Source: Metarhizobium sp964253915
Lineage (GTDB): Bacteria; Pseudomonadota; Alphaproteobacteria; Rhizobiales; Rhizobiaceae
Length of the DNA: 64,000 nt
Assembly (NCBI RefSeq): GCF_964253915.1
Contig: NZ_CAXUSG020000002.1
Span: forward strand, 372,001 to 436,000
Direction of reading: 5' to 3'
Part shown: one piece after another, positions 51,935 through 60,413 of the stretch
Numbering within the stretch: the first letter of the stretch is position 1
Layout of the letters: each line of letters begins with the position of its first letter
Program-made: the position numbers and the translations under genes
Notes under the pieces: model-generated
Database searches by the model: none
The model's input: only the letters and a program-made list of their open reading frames with translations
What the model was told of the DNA's origin: nothing

Positions 51935-52855
51935 ATGGCAGATGTTCGGCCTCTCGCGGATTTACAGCAAAGCGATCTTCTGGAGAGGATTCAGGAGCGG
52001 TACGGAACACTCCGTAAGTCCGAACGCATCGTTGCGGATTTCCTGCGCAACAATGCCGGCCGCAGGCTCGACTCCTCGATCACCGAACTCGGCCGGACGC
52101 TCGGCGTCAGCGAGGCGACGATCAGCCGTGTCAGCCGCGCACTGGGTTATGACGGCTACCCCGACATGAAGCTCTCGCTCGCCGAAGGCGCCCGCAGCAG
52201 CCGCTCGAGCTTTGTGAACCTGCCGCTGGAGATCGAGGACGGCGACTCTTTGATCACCATCAGCAGCAAGCTTGCAAACCTGCTGATTGCCGGAACGGAC
52301 GGGACTCAGCGCATGCTCGACGCCCACCGGCTCGAACTCGCCGTTGAAGCGCTGCGAAAGGCGCGCCGGATCATCTTCGTCGGCGTGGGGGGTGCTGCGG
52401 CCATTTGCGACGAGGCGGCGCACATGTTCATGAAGGCCGGCTTCGATGCGACGAGCTATCGCGACGGTTATACGCAGACCATCGTCGCTGCCACATTGAA
52501 GCCCGACGATGTCATGGTCGGCATTTCCCATACCGGCACGACCGAGACCGTCGCCGATGCGCTGTTGCTGGCGCGCGGGACAGGCGCCACCGCCATCGCC
52601 ATCACCAGCAGCACGGCTTCCGACGTCGCCAAGGCGGCGGATGTGGTGCTGACCACATGGAGCGCCGGCCAGCAACTCGTTCCCCTTCACGGCGACTTCC
52701 TGGAAGGCCGCGTCAGCCAACTCTTCCTGATCGACATTCTGTATGTGGGAACCCTGTTCCGGGTCGGAGAACAATCCGCCAAGGCGCTGCAGGCCACCGG
52801 CGAGGCGCTGGAAAAACATTATCGCCACAGGGGAAAAGGCACGCCGGAAAACTGA
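51935..52855 (+). CDS. MurR/RpiR family transcriptional regulator
   Basis: This 306-residue regulator has an N-terminal HTH of the RpiR family (LRKSERIVADFLRNNAGR, LGRTLGVSEATISRVSRALG) and a C-terminal SIS sugar-phosphate-binding domain (IIFVGVGGAAAICDEAA, DDVMVGISHTGTTETVADAL). RpiR proteins sense phosphorylated sugars. It diverges from the Aco-like operon and converges on the aldolase-HAD operon, and similar AT-rich sites precede three operons around it. I therefore infer that it controls the whole block from the CUT1 importer to the class II aldolase. The ATG at 51935 gives MADVRPLADL; no strong ribosome site is seen. Confidence 0.9.
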   Translation: MADVRPLADLQQSDLLERIQERYGTLRKSERIVADFLRNNAGRRLDSSITELGRTLGVSEATISRVSRALGYDGYPDMKLSLAEGARSSRSSFVNLPLEIEDGDSLITISSKLANLLIAGTDGTQRMLDAHRLELAVEALRKARRIIFVGVGGAAAICDEAAHMFMKAGFDATSYRDGYTQTIVAATLKPDDVMVGISHTGTTETVADALLLARGTGATAIAITSSTASDVAKAADVVLTTWSAGQQLVPLHGDFLEGRVSQLFLIDILYVGTLFRVGEQSAKALQATGEALEKHYRHRGKGTPEN

Positions 52856-52917
52856 TGGGCGCCGTCGGAGCCGGCGTGCAGTCGCATCGACGCGCGCCGC
52901 AAAACCTTCTTCCTTCA

Positions 52918-52934
52918 CCGGCATGGGATGCCGG
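52918..52934. terminator. Hairpin between convergent rpiR-type and HAD genes
   Basis: CCGGCAT and ATGCCGG flank a three-base loop in the 93-base gap between two convergent genes. It lacks a T-run but may act on both strands. Confidence 0.4.
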
Positions 52935-52948
52935 CGAAACGGCCGCCT

Positions 52949-53665
52949 TCAGGTCACGGACGAACCTTCGATGACGGCACGGCATGCGGCAATATCGACC
53001 TTGCCGCCATCCAGGTCCGCAACAATCCGGTCGGCCAGCGAAAAATCCTCGTCGCCGGTGTAGGACGATATCGTCACGATGCAGCGCATGGCCGCCGCCT
53101 TGGCGGCACGCAAACCGTTGTTGCTATCCTCGATGACCATACATAGCGCCGGGGCCAGCCCCAGCTGCGTTGCTGCCAGCGTGTAAATATCCGGCGCCGG
53201 CTTCTTTTTTGCGACGATATCGCCGGCAAAGACCGAAATCTTCTTCGAACGCTGCGGCCCGAGCATGACGTCGACCACCGCCTGCACGGCCTTCTCGTTG
53301 GATGTGGAGCAGACCGCGAGCACAATCCCCTCGGCAATTGCCTCGTCGACGATGCGGGCGATTCCCGGCCGGAGCGGCAGGCCGCCCTCGCCGATCAGCC
53401 GCATGAAAATATCGGTTTTCAGCTTGTGGATGGCGGCGATCAACGCATCGCGATCCGGATGACCGACCGGCCAGCCGGTTTCGTTGAAATGACGGACCAT
53501 ACGCTCCTTGCCACCGGCTGTGAGCAGCAACTCGCCGTAACGCTCGACGCTCCATTCGCAATCGATGCCCAATTCGGCGAAAGCGCGGTTGAAGGCAACA
53601 CGATGACCGTCGCGCTCGGTGTCGACCAGTACGCCGTCGCAATCGAAGATGAGGGCCTGCATCAT
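52949..53665 (-). CDS. HAD family hydrolase, CbbY-like
   Basis: This 238-residue phosphatase or phosphomutase has motif I LIFDCDGVLVDTE, motif II VCSTSNEKA, the motif III lysines in IVAKKKPAPDIY and motif IV VIEDSNNGLRAAKAAG-like sequence (VIEDSNNGLRAAKAA). It belongs to the CbbY/CbbZ/GpH/YieH branch; CbbY removes the phosphate of xylulose-1,5-bisphosphate. It starts 3 bases after the aldolase stop (ATGATG, either usable) with AGGAGG upstream, so the pair forms an operon. A role in clearing a sugar-phosphate by-product is likely. Confidence 0.85.
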   Translation of the reverse strand: MMQALIFDCDGVLVDTERDGHRVAFNRAFAELGIDCEWSVERYGELLLTAGGKERMVRHFNETGWPVGHPDRDALIAAIHKLKTDIFMRLIGEGGLPLRPGIARIVDEAIAEGIVLAVCSTSNEKAVQAVVDVMLGPQRSKKISVFAGDIVAKKKPAPDIYTLAATQLGLAPALCMVIEDSNNGLRAAKAAAMRCIVTISSYTGDEDFSLADRIVADLDGGKVDIAACRAVIEGSSVT

Positions 53666-53668
53666 CGC

Positions 53669-54550
53669 TCAACCCTCCTTTCCCGCAGCATGTGCAGCCT
53701 TGCCGGCGGAGCCTAAGGCACGGATCATGTCGAGCACATCCTTCTTCATCGCCTCATATTGGCCGGTGATGAAGGGCAACGGCTCCTCAAGCTTCGGCTT
53801 GTCCGTTCGTACGGCAATAAAACCTTCGATGAAGCGATGCTTGTGCATCGTGGAAATGTTGACCTTGGCGCAGCCTCCGGCAATGCAGCGGTCGAACTGT
53901 TCCTGGCTGAGGCCGGTACCGCCATGCAGGGCGATCGGGATCGGAATTGCCGCGGTGATCTTTTCAAGCAGGCCGTAAGCGATCTTCGGCTGGCCCTTGT
54001 AGAAACCGTGGGCCGTGCCGATCGCCGGCGCGAAGACGGCGAGGTTGGGCATGTTCTGCACGAAAGCCAGGCACTCGTCGTAATCGGCCAGGATCGCCGA
54101 ATCCTCGGCGACAAACTTGTCGTCCTCGACGCCGCCGATGGCACCGATCTCCGCTTCCAGGCCAACGCCAGCCGCCTCCGTCATGGCATAAATCTCTTCG
54201 GAGCGGGCCTTGTTTTCGGCAAACGGCAGGGAGGAACCATCGAACATCACCGACGACCAGCCGGCGTCGATACAGCGGCGGATGACATCGGCATCGCTGC
54301 AATGGTCGAGATGCAGTGCCACCGGCACATCGACATCTTCGGCCATCATCCGCACCCAGGTGGCAATCGGCTTGTAACCCCAATGCTTGATCGTCTTGAC
54401 GGACACTTGGACGATGATCGGCGCCTGGAGATCAGCAGCGCCTTCGATGATCGAGCGGGCACTGTTGTAGTCGATCATGTTGAAGGCGGCGATGCCGTAG
54501 CGGGCCGCCTGCGCGCGCTTGAGCATCGGCCCCATTGTGACGAACGCCAT
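53669..54550 (-). CDS. Class II fructose/tagatose-bisphosphate aldolase family protein
   Basis: This 293-residue zinc-dependent aldolase has the active-site HLDHCSDADVI (catalytic D82, zinc ligand H83), VMFDGSSLPFAENK, EAEIGAIGGVED, the zinc and substrate loop IGTAHGFYKGQPK and ALHGGTGLSQEQF, KVNIST. All catalytic elements of KbaY/GatY/FbaA-type enzymes are present. The C-terminus is AAHAAGKEG. ATG 54550 (MAFVTMGPML) has GGGATGGAAACC before it. It cleaves a ketose (bis)phosphate into dihydroxyacetone phosphate and an aldehyde. With the FGGY kinase at 37115 it could complete sugar breakdown under RpiR control. Confidence 0.89.
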   Translation of the reverse strand: MAFVTMGPMLKRAQAARYGIAAFNMIDYNSARSIIEGAADLQAPIIVQVSVKTIKHWGYKPIATWVRMMAEDVDVPVALHLDHCSDADVIRRCIDAGWSSVMFDGSSLPFAENKARSEEIYAMTEAAGVGLEAEIGAIGGVEDDKFVAEDSAILADYDECLAFVQNMPNLAVFAPAIGTAHGFYKGQPKIAYGLLEKITAAIPIPIALHGGTGLSQEQFDRCIAGGCAKVNISTMHKHRFIEGFIAVRTDKPKLEEPLPFITGQYEAMKKDVLDMIRALGSAGKAAHAAGKEG

Positions 54551-54642
54551 GGTTTCCATCCCGTTTTGATTGTTTTCCCGCACCCCGTTTAACAGGGCCG
54601 AATGCCGTTGCGGCCTCGTTGGCTTTCTAGCAGATCGAGCAC

Positions 54643-54663
54643 TTTTGTAAATAATTTTCTTGA
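54643..54663. promoter_or_regulatory. Candidate RpiR operator of the aldolase operon
   Basis: The 21 bases begin TTTTGTAAAT and end ATTTTCTTGA, matching 44145-44165 at 19 of 21 positions. They lie 92 bases before the aldolase ATG. Confidence 0.55.
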
Positions 54664-54967
54664 TATCGGGAGATTGAAACGCGCAATTCGTCAATTTTTA
54701 TCGGCAAAAAGATCACGAAAAAAATCTCCGTAAGCGGAAATTAATCGAGCACCTTAAAATTCTGAAAATAATTTCTCTTGAATAGGCCCCTAATTGCCTA
54801 GCCGACTTTCACCCGATCGCTAAAATTTTCTTGAGGGCGGAGCCCCACACCGGCGGATCCAGTCGTCTGCCTTTCGAGCCGGCGTTGCCCGGCGTGGGCG
54901 CAGCGGCTCTCGATACGGGAACGGACGGCGCCCCACCTGGGATTTGTCTGATCGCGCCGGCGTTTCA

Positions 54968-54995
54968 ACCGAACGCAGGCTTATCTGCGTTCGGT
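54968..54995 (-). terminator. Hairpin after the Rnk-like gene
   Basis: ACCGAACGCAG pairs perfectly with CTGCGTTCGGT around a six-base loop, 24 bases after the minus-strand stop at 55020. The T-tail is short. Confidence 0.6.
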
Positions 54996-55019
54996 GGTCG
55001 TGCATTTTAGCAAGCTGCA

Positions 55020-55553
55020 TCAGGCAGCCTGCGGACCAGGATCGTCGCCGTCGCTATCGTTGTCGGGCACGAAGGCACGCTGGTTTTTCGGTCGGAACCA
55101 TACAACACCGGACTGTCCAAGCTCGGCCGCTGGATCGAGGCTCCGGTGTTTGCCAAGACGCAAGGCGACCTCCGGCTGGTGCATCAGCTCTTCCACCGCG
55201 AGCGTCTCATGGCGCCCGTTCGCATAGGCGATCGTCGTCACCTCCCCCACAGCGAGACCGAGGAGAGCGAGGCCGCGCATCGTATGGATCGAGATCGCAA
55301 AAGCCGGCAGGTCGTCACCTTCGCTTTGCACGAGGATATGCGGCCCATGCGGCCTGCCATTGATGCTGTAGCAGAGACGGCTGTTCAGCGTGACGACGTC
55401 GGACGGAACGTCATCCCGAAAACAAATCGTAGAAAAATTCAGCTTGTTGCGCAACAGCCGGAGATACGCATGGTCCTCCGGCGAACGGTCGAGCAGGGCC
55501 GTCAGGATATCGACATCCTTTGTGGTCAATTGGAAAAAGGTTTCTCGTTGCAT
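55020..55553 (-). CDS. Rnk-like / GreA-GreB C-terminal family protein
   Basis: This 177-residue protein resembles the nucleoside diphosphate kinase regulator Rnk, a GreA/GreB C-terminal-type fold that binds RNA polymerase. Visible are the N-terminal helices DVDILTALLDRSPEDHAYLRLLRNKLN, the strand VPSDVVTLNSRLCYSING and HTMRGLALLGLAVGE. The N-terminal coiled coil is short, without the acidic tip of GreA. A tail rich in aspartate (DNDSDGDDPGP) extends it by about 40 residues. ATG 55553 has GGGGGAGATTGTC upstream. It appears monocistronic with a hairpin downstream. Confidence 0.82.
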   Translation of the reverse strand: MQRETFFQLTTKDVDILTALLDRSPEDHAYLRLLRNKLNFSTICFRDDVPSDVVTLNSRLCYSINGRPHGPHILVQSEGDDLPAFAISIHTMRGLALLGLAVGEVTTIAYANGRHETLAVEELMHQPEVALRLGKHRSLDPAAELGQSGVVWFRPKNQRAFVPDNDSDGDDPGPQAA

Positions 55554-56153
55554 GACAATCTCCCCCGGATCGCGCATTGCGATCCCGGCATCGGAATGAT
55601 GATTTGGGTTTGGAGATCCCCTGGCCGGTGTTTTTCCGACCAGGGCAGCTATCCTGCGATCAGGCTGCCCGCATGGCAATAAAAGCGAAGTGGCCGGTGG
55701 CGGCGCTGGAAGACGGGATGTTGCGGGTCATCGGACATGGCTGTGCTCCAAAATCGGCGCATATCCTCAAGCCTCCATGGGAGGTCGGGATCGACAGCTT
55801 GAAAATGCAAGGATGGGTTCAGGCGCTCCCCGTACTCGCGACAAAGCGCCGAGCCGGGGTCAAATTCCCGCGATGAGGAAAATCCGGTGCGTCTTGCACG
55901 ACGCTATATAGACCCAGAACGTATTCATTGCGTCAGACTGAAGCGGCTCCTCTGGTTTGTCAAGCACAGCGAGGCGCTGCAGCGTCGACGCTCATCGCCC
56001 GTCCTTTGCGCCTCTCCGGCGGAAGCGTCGGCACCCGAAAAACGGCTCATGATCCGATGCGGGGGAAAAAGCCGGTTTGCGTTCGCGGCAGCCAGGATGT
56101 ACCAATCCCCGTCCCAGCAACGAGATCTACGCCCGAAGAGCCGTTTATACATC
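55554..56153. other. 600-base intergenic region
   Basis: Between the divergent Rnk-like and pseudouridine synthase genes no gene can be supported; several frames are open on both strands but have arginine- and proline-rich, non-family composition. The frame of the pseudouridine synthase runs open back to 55887, so part of this stretch could encode an N-terminal extension. I see no repeat or recognisable RNA. Confidence 0.5.
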
Positions 56154-56933
56154 GTGACCAGATCATTTTCCGCCCCTCCAGGCTTGCGGGTTACGCTGCC
56201 CCGCGCGCTGTCCAAGCTCGGTTACTGTTCGCGCACGCAGGCCGAACAACTGATCGCGGGCGGCAGCGTCGCGCTCAATGGGCGGCGCGTTACGAACCCC
56301 TCTACATGGGTCGACCTGGCAAATGACAAGATCGCCGTGGATGGAGAAGTCGTATCAGCTTCCACCAAGGCCTATATCATGATGAACAAGCTGCGCGGCC
56401 TGATCACCACGCGTGACGACCCTGAAGGCCGCGCCACCGTCTACGACGGTTTCAAGCACGACGTTCCTTTCCTTTCCGCCGTCGGACGTCTCGACAAGGC
56501 AAGCGAAGGCCTGCTTCTGTTTACCAACGACACGGTGTTCGCCCAGCGGCTGCTCGATCCGGCGACCCACGTTCCGAAACTGTACCATGTGCAGATCCGG
56601 GGAACGCTCGAAGCAACCGACCTCAAGCAGATGACCGCAGGCATCATGAGCGACGGCGAGCTGTTGCGTGCCGCTTCCGTCCGGCCCCTGCGCGCCGGCG
56701 ACAAGAACGCCTGGCTCGAAATCGAACTGCGGGAAGGCCGCAACCGGCAGATCCGCAGGATGCTGGAAGGCCTTGGCGTCGAGTGCCTGCGCCTCGTCCG
56801 GGTGGCGATCGACACGCTGCAACTGGGCGACCTGCCCAAGGGCGAGACGCGCAATCTCACCGGACCGGAAATAAAGGCGCTGCAGGCCAAGGTGGGAATG
56901 GGCGGTACAACTCCGAAACATAAGGGGCGGTGA
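56154..56933 (+). CDS. RsuA/RluB/E/F family pseudouridine synthase
   Basis: This rRNA-modifying enzyme has an S4 RNA-binding domain (LPRALSKLGYCSRTQAEQLIAGG, VALNGRRVTNP) followed by the pseudouridine synthase core with catalytic D114 in SAVGRLDKASEGLLLFTND, then KLYHVQIRG and EGRNRQIRRMLEGLG. The family isomerises uridine in 16S or 23S rRNA. The start is uncertain: GTG 56154 gives a 259-residue protein and fits the S4 domain, but the frame stays open to 55887. Its 3' end is 18 bases from the convergent amidotransferase gene. Confidence 0.87.
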   Translation: MTRSFSAPPGLRVTLPRALSKLGYCSRTQAEQLIAGGSVALNGRRVTNPSTWVDLANDKIAVDGEVVSASTKAYIMMNKLRGLITTRDDPEGRATVYDGFKHDVPFLSAVGRLDKASEGLLLFTNDTVFAQRLLDPATHVPKLYHVQIRGTLEATDLKQMTAGIMSDGELLRAASVRPLRAGDKNAWLEIELREGRNRQIRRMLEGLGVECLRLVRVAIDTLQLGDLPKGETRNLTGPEIKALQAKVGMGGTTPKHKGR

Positions 56934-56951
56934 AGCAGAAGGCGTGCGGGA

Positions 56952-57647
56952 TCAACGCCTCGCCGCTTTCACGAAGGCACCGAATATCCGGGCGCCCGGA
57001 TGGCTCTCGGCATCAAGCCGCTCCGGATGCCACTGCAAGCCCATGGCAAAAGCATAAGCAGGCACCTCTATCGCTTCGACAACGCCGTCGGTTCCCCGCG
57101 CCGTCACGACCACAGCGCTGGAGACTTCGACAACGGCCTCCCGGTGGAAGGTGTTGACGCTGAAACTTTCGGCATCGAAGATATCCGCCATCCGGGTACC
57201 GCCGGAAATTTTCACGTGGTGGCACAACCCGCTGCTGTCATGGTTCAGGGCACCCGGCCATGACGAATGCACGTCCGAAACCATGCGGCAGCCGTTCAGG
57301 CAGGCAAGCATCTGCATGCCGTTGCAGATGCCGAGCACCGGTTTGTCCTGCGCCAGGAATCCTTTCATCAGCGCCATCTCGACCGCCAGGCGATCGGATA
57401 GCGGGTATTGGGACTGATCGCCTTCGACATACCATTCCTTGGGGAAATTGATGCGCCCCCCGACACTGAGGAACCCATCGAACTCCTCGATCACCTGATC
57501 GACGAACTCCAGCGCATAAGGAATGCCGACAGCAAAAGCGCCGGCGCGGCTGAGCGCCGCGAAGTAACTTTTCGAGATATCGTAGCGGTCGCCCCCGGAA
57601 CTGGTGTTCTCATCCATGATCACGGCGATTTTCGGCTTGCGGTTCAT
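56952..57647 (-). CDS. Class I glutamine amidotransferase / gamma-glutamyl-GABA hydrolase-like protein
   Basis: This 231-residue protein has the Cys-His-Glu triad of the PuuD group: C108 in VLGICNGMQML, and WHPE near residue 207 (MGLQWHPERL). It also has the substrate-side motif VGGRINFP and FSVNTFHREAV. Relatives hydrolyse gamma-glutamyl or other amide bonds. It starts with ATG 57647 after GGGGAAATACA and is the last gene of a peptide-type ABC operon that begins upstream with an amidohydrolase. I infer hydrolysis of a gamma-linked amide or dipeptide imported by that transporter. It is shorter than PuuD (254). Confidence 0.83.
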   Translation of the reverse strand: MNRKPKIAVIMDENTSSGGDRYDISKSYFAALSRAGAFAVGIPYALEFVDQVIEEFDGFLSVGGRINFPKEWYVEGDQSQYPLSDRLAVEMALMKGFLAQDKPVLGICNGMQMLACLNGCRMVSDVHSSWPGALNHDSSGLCHHVKISGGTRMADIFDAESFSVNTFHREAVVEVSSAVVVTARGTDGVVEAIEVPAYAFAMGLQWHPERLDAESHPGARIFGAFVKAARR

Positions 57648-57719
57648 TGTATTTCCCCTTGTCGGCACGGCCGTTGCGGATCGGCGGTCGAGCCGCCTTG
57701 CCCGGGCTTTCCCTGCCGC

Positions 57720-58682
57720 CTACATCAAAGCCAGTCGGACCCGGTGGTCGTCTCCGATCTCCACCAGCTCGGAGGGAGCAGGTGCCGTAAAGACATCCGG
57801 TGCTACGCTGCCATCGGCCACGAATTGACGGCCGGCCAGCCGGGGAACATCGTCGAAACGATCGGCTTTTGCATTCGGGTCAAGCGCAGTCTCCGGATCG
57901 GGAATGGCCGCGATCAGTCGGCGCGTATAGGGGTGGGCGGGTGCTTCGAAAATCTCCCGCCAGCCTCCCTCTTCGACCACCTCGCCAAAATACATCACCA
58001 ACACCCGGTCGCTCATATGCTCGACGACGCTCAAGTCGTGGCTGATCATCAGATAGGAAAGGCCAAGCTTTTCCTGCAGGTCGAGCAACAGGTTGATGAT
58101 CTGGGCGCGGATCGAAACGTCGAGTGCGGAGACCGGTTCGTCGAGCACCACGATCTCCGGCTCGAGGATCAGTGCCCGGGCAATACCGATGCGCTGGCGC
58201 TGGCCGCCGGAAAACTCATGCGGATACCGAGCCGCCTGCTCGGGTGTCAGGCCGACATTCTTCAGCATGGCCTCGATGCGACCCTCGATTTCCGAGGTTG
58301 CGGTGATGCCGTGCAGCTTCAGCGGCGCGGCGAGAGAGGTGCGCACCGATTGGCGCGGGTTCAGCGAGGCGTAAGGGTCCTGGAAAACCATCTGCACCGC
58401 CTTGGCGCGCTGCATACGGCCCGGCGCGCCCGATCCGGTCAGCGGCTGGCCGCGATAGCGGATCGTTCCCGCCGTCGGCTGCTGCAGGCCGAGAATGGAC
58501 AGGGCCGTCGTCGACTTGCCGCAGCCGGATTCGCCGACGATCGACAGGCATTCGCCCTTCGCCAGCGAAAAGCTGACGCCGTTGACGGCGTGCAGCATGC
58601 GCCGCCCGGCACCGAGCAGGCCGCCGCCGGAAATCGGGAACCGGACGTGGAGATCATCCACCTGCAACAGCGGCGCGCTCAT
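57720..58682 (-). CDS. Dipeptide/oligopeptide ABC transporter ATP-binding protein (DppF-like)
   Basis: This 320-residue ATPase has Walker A VGESGCGKSTTA, Q-loop VFQDPYASLNPR, signature FSGGQRQRIGIARAL and Walker B IVVLDEPVSALDVS, plus the C-terminal oligopeptide region HPYTRRLIAAIP. It overlaps the DppD-like gene by 4 bases. Paired ATPases of this type drive uptake of peptides, opines or other amides. An extended C-terminus (TAPAPSELVEIGDDHRVRLALM) is normal for DppF relatives. Confidence 0.92.
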   Translation of the reverse strand: MSAPLLQVDDLHVRFPISGGGLLGAGRRMLHAVNGVSFSLAKGECLSIVGESGCGKSTTALSILGLQQPTAGTIRYRGQPLTGSGAPGRMQRAKAVQMVFQDPYASLNPRQSVRTSLAAPLKLHGITATSEIEGRIEAMLKNVGLTPEQAARYPHEFSGGQRQRIGIARALILEPEIVVLDEPVSALDVSIRAQIINLLLDLQEKLGLSYLMISHDLSVVEHMSDRVLVMYFGEVVEEGGWREIFEAPAHPYTRRLIAAIPDPETALDPNAKADRFDDVPRLAGRQFVADGSVAPDVFTAPAPSELVEIGDDHRVRLALM

Positions 58683-59590
58683 GGCTCACTCCCTTGTACG
58701 GCGCGCGGGGTGAGGAAGCGCGTATCCGTCAGTTTCGAGCGGTCGGCGATGATGCTGTCGATATCGACCAGGCGCTGGCGGCCGTGCTCGCTACGGCTGC
58801 CGAGGCGCGGCAGGGCGCCGAGAAGGCCGCGGGTATAATCGTGCCGCGGGTTTTCGAACAGCGCCCGCGTCTCGTTCTCCTCGACCAGGCAGCCGGCATA
58901 CATCACGCCGACGCGCTGGCAGATGCTGGCGATGACGCCGAGATCGTGACTGATGAACAGCACGGCCGTGCCGCGCTCGGCGCAAAGCTCCTTGATCAGC
59001 CGCAGCACCTCCGCCTGCACGGTGACGTCGAGCGCCGTGGTCGGCTCGTCGGCGATCAGAAGATCGGGATTGCAGGCGAGCGCCATGGCGATCATCACCC
59101 GCTGGCGCAGGCCGCCGGACATCTGGTGCGGATAGTTTTTCGCCCGCCGGTCGGGATTGGGCACGCGCACATTGCCCAGCGCCTCGACGGCGAGTTTTTG
59201 CGCCTCGCTCCAGCTTTTGCCCTGGTGCAGCACGAACATTTCGGCGATCTGCCGCCCGACCGTCGACAGCGGGTTAAGCGCCGTCATCGGTTCCTGGAAG
59301 ATCATCGCGATGCGATTGCCGCGCAGGCGGCGCATCTCGCGCTTCGACACGGCGAGCAGGTTCTGTCCCTTGAACTGGATCTCGCCGCCGGAGACCGCAA
59401 GCGGCCTCTTCAGAAGCCCCATGACGGCAAGCGATGTCACCGACTTGCCCGAGCCGGATTCACCGACGAGACCGTAGGCTTCGCCCGGCATGATCTGGAA
59501 AGAGACGTTCTTGAGTAGGGGTTTGCAGACCGAACGGCCCAGCATGACGTCAAGGCACAGATCCCTGATATCGAGAAGCGGCGTGGTCAT
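58679..59590 (-). CDS. Dipeptide/oligopeptide ABC transporter ATP-binding protein (DppD-like)
   Basis: This 303-residue ATPase has Walker A VGESGSGKSVTS, Q-loop IFQEPMTALNPL, signature MSGGLRQRVMIAMAL and Walker B LLIADEPTTALDVT. The signature MSGGLRQR differs slightly from the DppF-like partner. The C-terminal HDYTRGLLGALPRLG is the oligopeptide-family end. It overlaps the permease gene upstream by 4 bases and the DppF-like gene downstream by 4. Confidence 0.92.
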   Translation of the reverse strand: MTTPLLDIRDLCLDVMLGRSVCKPLLKNVSFQIMPGEAYGLVGESGSGKSVTSLAVMGLLKRPLAVSGGEIQFKGQNLLAVSKREMRRLRGNRIAMIFQEPMTALNPLSTVGRQIAEMFVLHQGKSWSEAQKLAVEALGNVRVPNPDRRAKNYPHQMSGGLRQRVMIAMALACNPDLLIADEPTTALDVTVQAEVLRLIKELCAERGTAVLFISHDLGVIASICQRVGVMYAGCLVEENETRALFENPRHDYTRGLLGALPRLGSRSEHGRQRLVDIDSIIADRSKLTDTRFLTPRAVQGSEP

Positions 59591-60408
59591 GGCTTGCGTG
59601 TCCTCATATGCGGATCGAGGCTGTCGCGCAGGCCGTCACCGAGAAGATTGAAGCCGAGAACCGACAGGAAGATGGCAAGCCCGGGGAAAATCGCCACCCA
59701 TGGGGCAAGCTGGATCAGCTGGCGCGCATCCGTCAGCATCGACCCCCAGCTCGGGAACGGCGGCTGGATGCCGAGGCCGAGGAAAGAAAGTGCTGCTTCG
59801 GAGAGCACCGCCGAACCCATGCCGAGCGTCGCCATCACCAGGATCGGCCCCATCATGTTGGGCAGGATCTGCGTGAACATGATGCGCAGGTCGCCGTAGC
59901 CGAGCGTCTGCGCCGCCTGTACATAGCCTTGCGATTTCAACGAAAGCGTCGAGGAGCGGGCGATGCGGCAGGTCCAGCTCCAGTTGGTGAGGCCGAGCGC
60001 CACCAGCAGCGACGGCAGGCCAGGCCCGAGTACGGCCATGACGGCGAGCGCGAAGATCAGCGAGGGGATGGCGAGCATGACGTTGGTCAGGCCGTTCACC
60101 AGGTCGTCCCACCAGCCGCCCCAATATCCGGCGGTCATGCCGAGCGTGATGCCGATGATCGAATTGATCACCTGCGAAACGATGCCAACCGTCAGCGAAA
60201 TCTGTGCGCCGTAGAGGATGCGGGTATAGACATCGCGGCCCTGCGCGTCCGTGCCGAACCAGAAGGTGGCGTCGGGCGGCAGCTCGGAACTCATCAGGTC
60301 CGCATCGAGCACCGGGTCGAAAGGCGCGATCCAGGGGGCAAGCGCGCCGGCGAGGATCACCAGTGCCGTCAGCGTTGCGCCGAGCCAGAAATTAAAGCCA
60401 AGCCGCAT
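59587..60408 (-). CDS. Peptide ABC transporter permease (DppC-like)
   Basis: This 273-residue permease has six helices, the periplasmic FWFGTDAQGRDVYTRILYGA typical of DppC/OppC, and the EAA loop YVQAAQTLGYGDLRIMFTQILPN. The following LSFLGLGIQPPFPSWGSML is also characteristic. Translation probably begins at ATG 60408, five bases after the DppB-like stop; the much longer frame through that gene is an artefact. Confidence 0.9.
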   Translation of the reverse strand: MRLGFNFWLGATLTALVILAGALAPWIAPFDPVLDADLMSSELPPDATFWFGTDAQGRDVYTRILYGAQISLTVGIVSQVINSIIGITLGMTAGYWGGWWDDLVNGLTNVMLAIPSLIFALAVMAVLGPGLPSLLVALGLTNWSWTCRIARSSTLSLKSQGYVQAAQTLGYGDLRIMFTQILPNMMGPILVMATLGMGSAVLSEAALSFLGLGIQPPFPSWGSMLTDARQLIQLAPWVAIFPGLAIFLSVLGFNLLGDGLRDSLDPHMRTRKP

Positions 60409-60413
60409 TGCCG

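Larger units (their letters stand above)
54551..55019. promoter_or_regulatory. 469-base region upstream of the aldolase operon
   Basis: No gene is supported. The first part is AT-rich and contains a motif nearly identical to that before the CUT1 operon (54643-54663), a related TGAAAATAATTTC at 54763-54775, and TAAAATTTTCTTGA at 54821-54834. The last part carries the Rnk-like gene's hairpin (54968-54995). Confidence 0.5.

Noticed and set aside
55887..56153. N-terminal extension of the pseudouridine synthase
   Set aside because: The frame is open, but the sequence is not like the S4 domain and no ribosome site supports a start there; it remains possible but unsupported.
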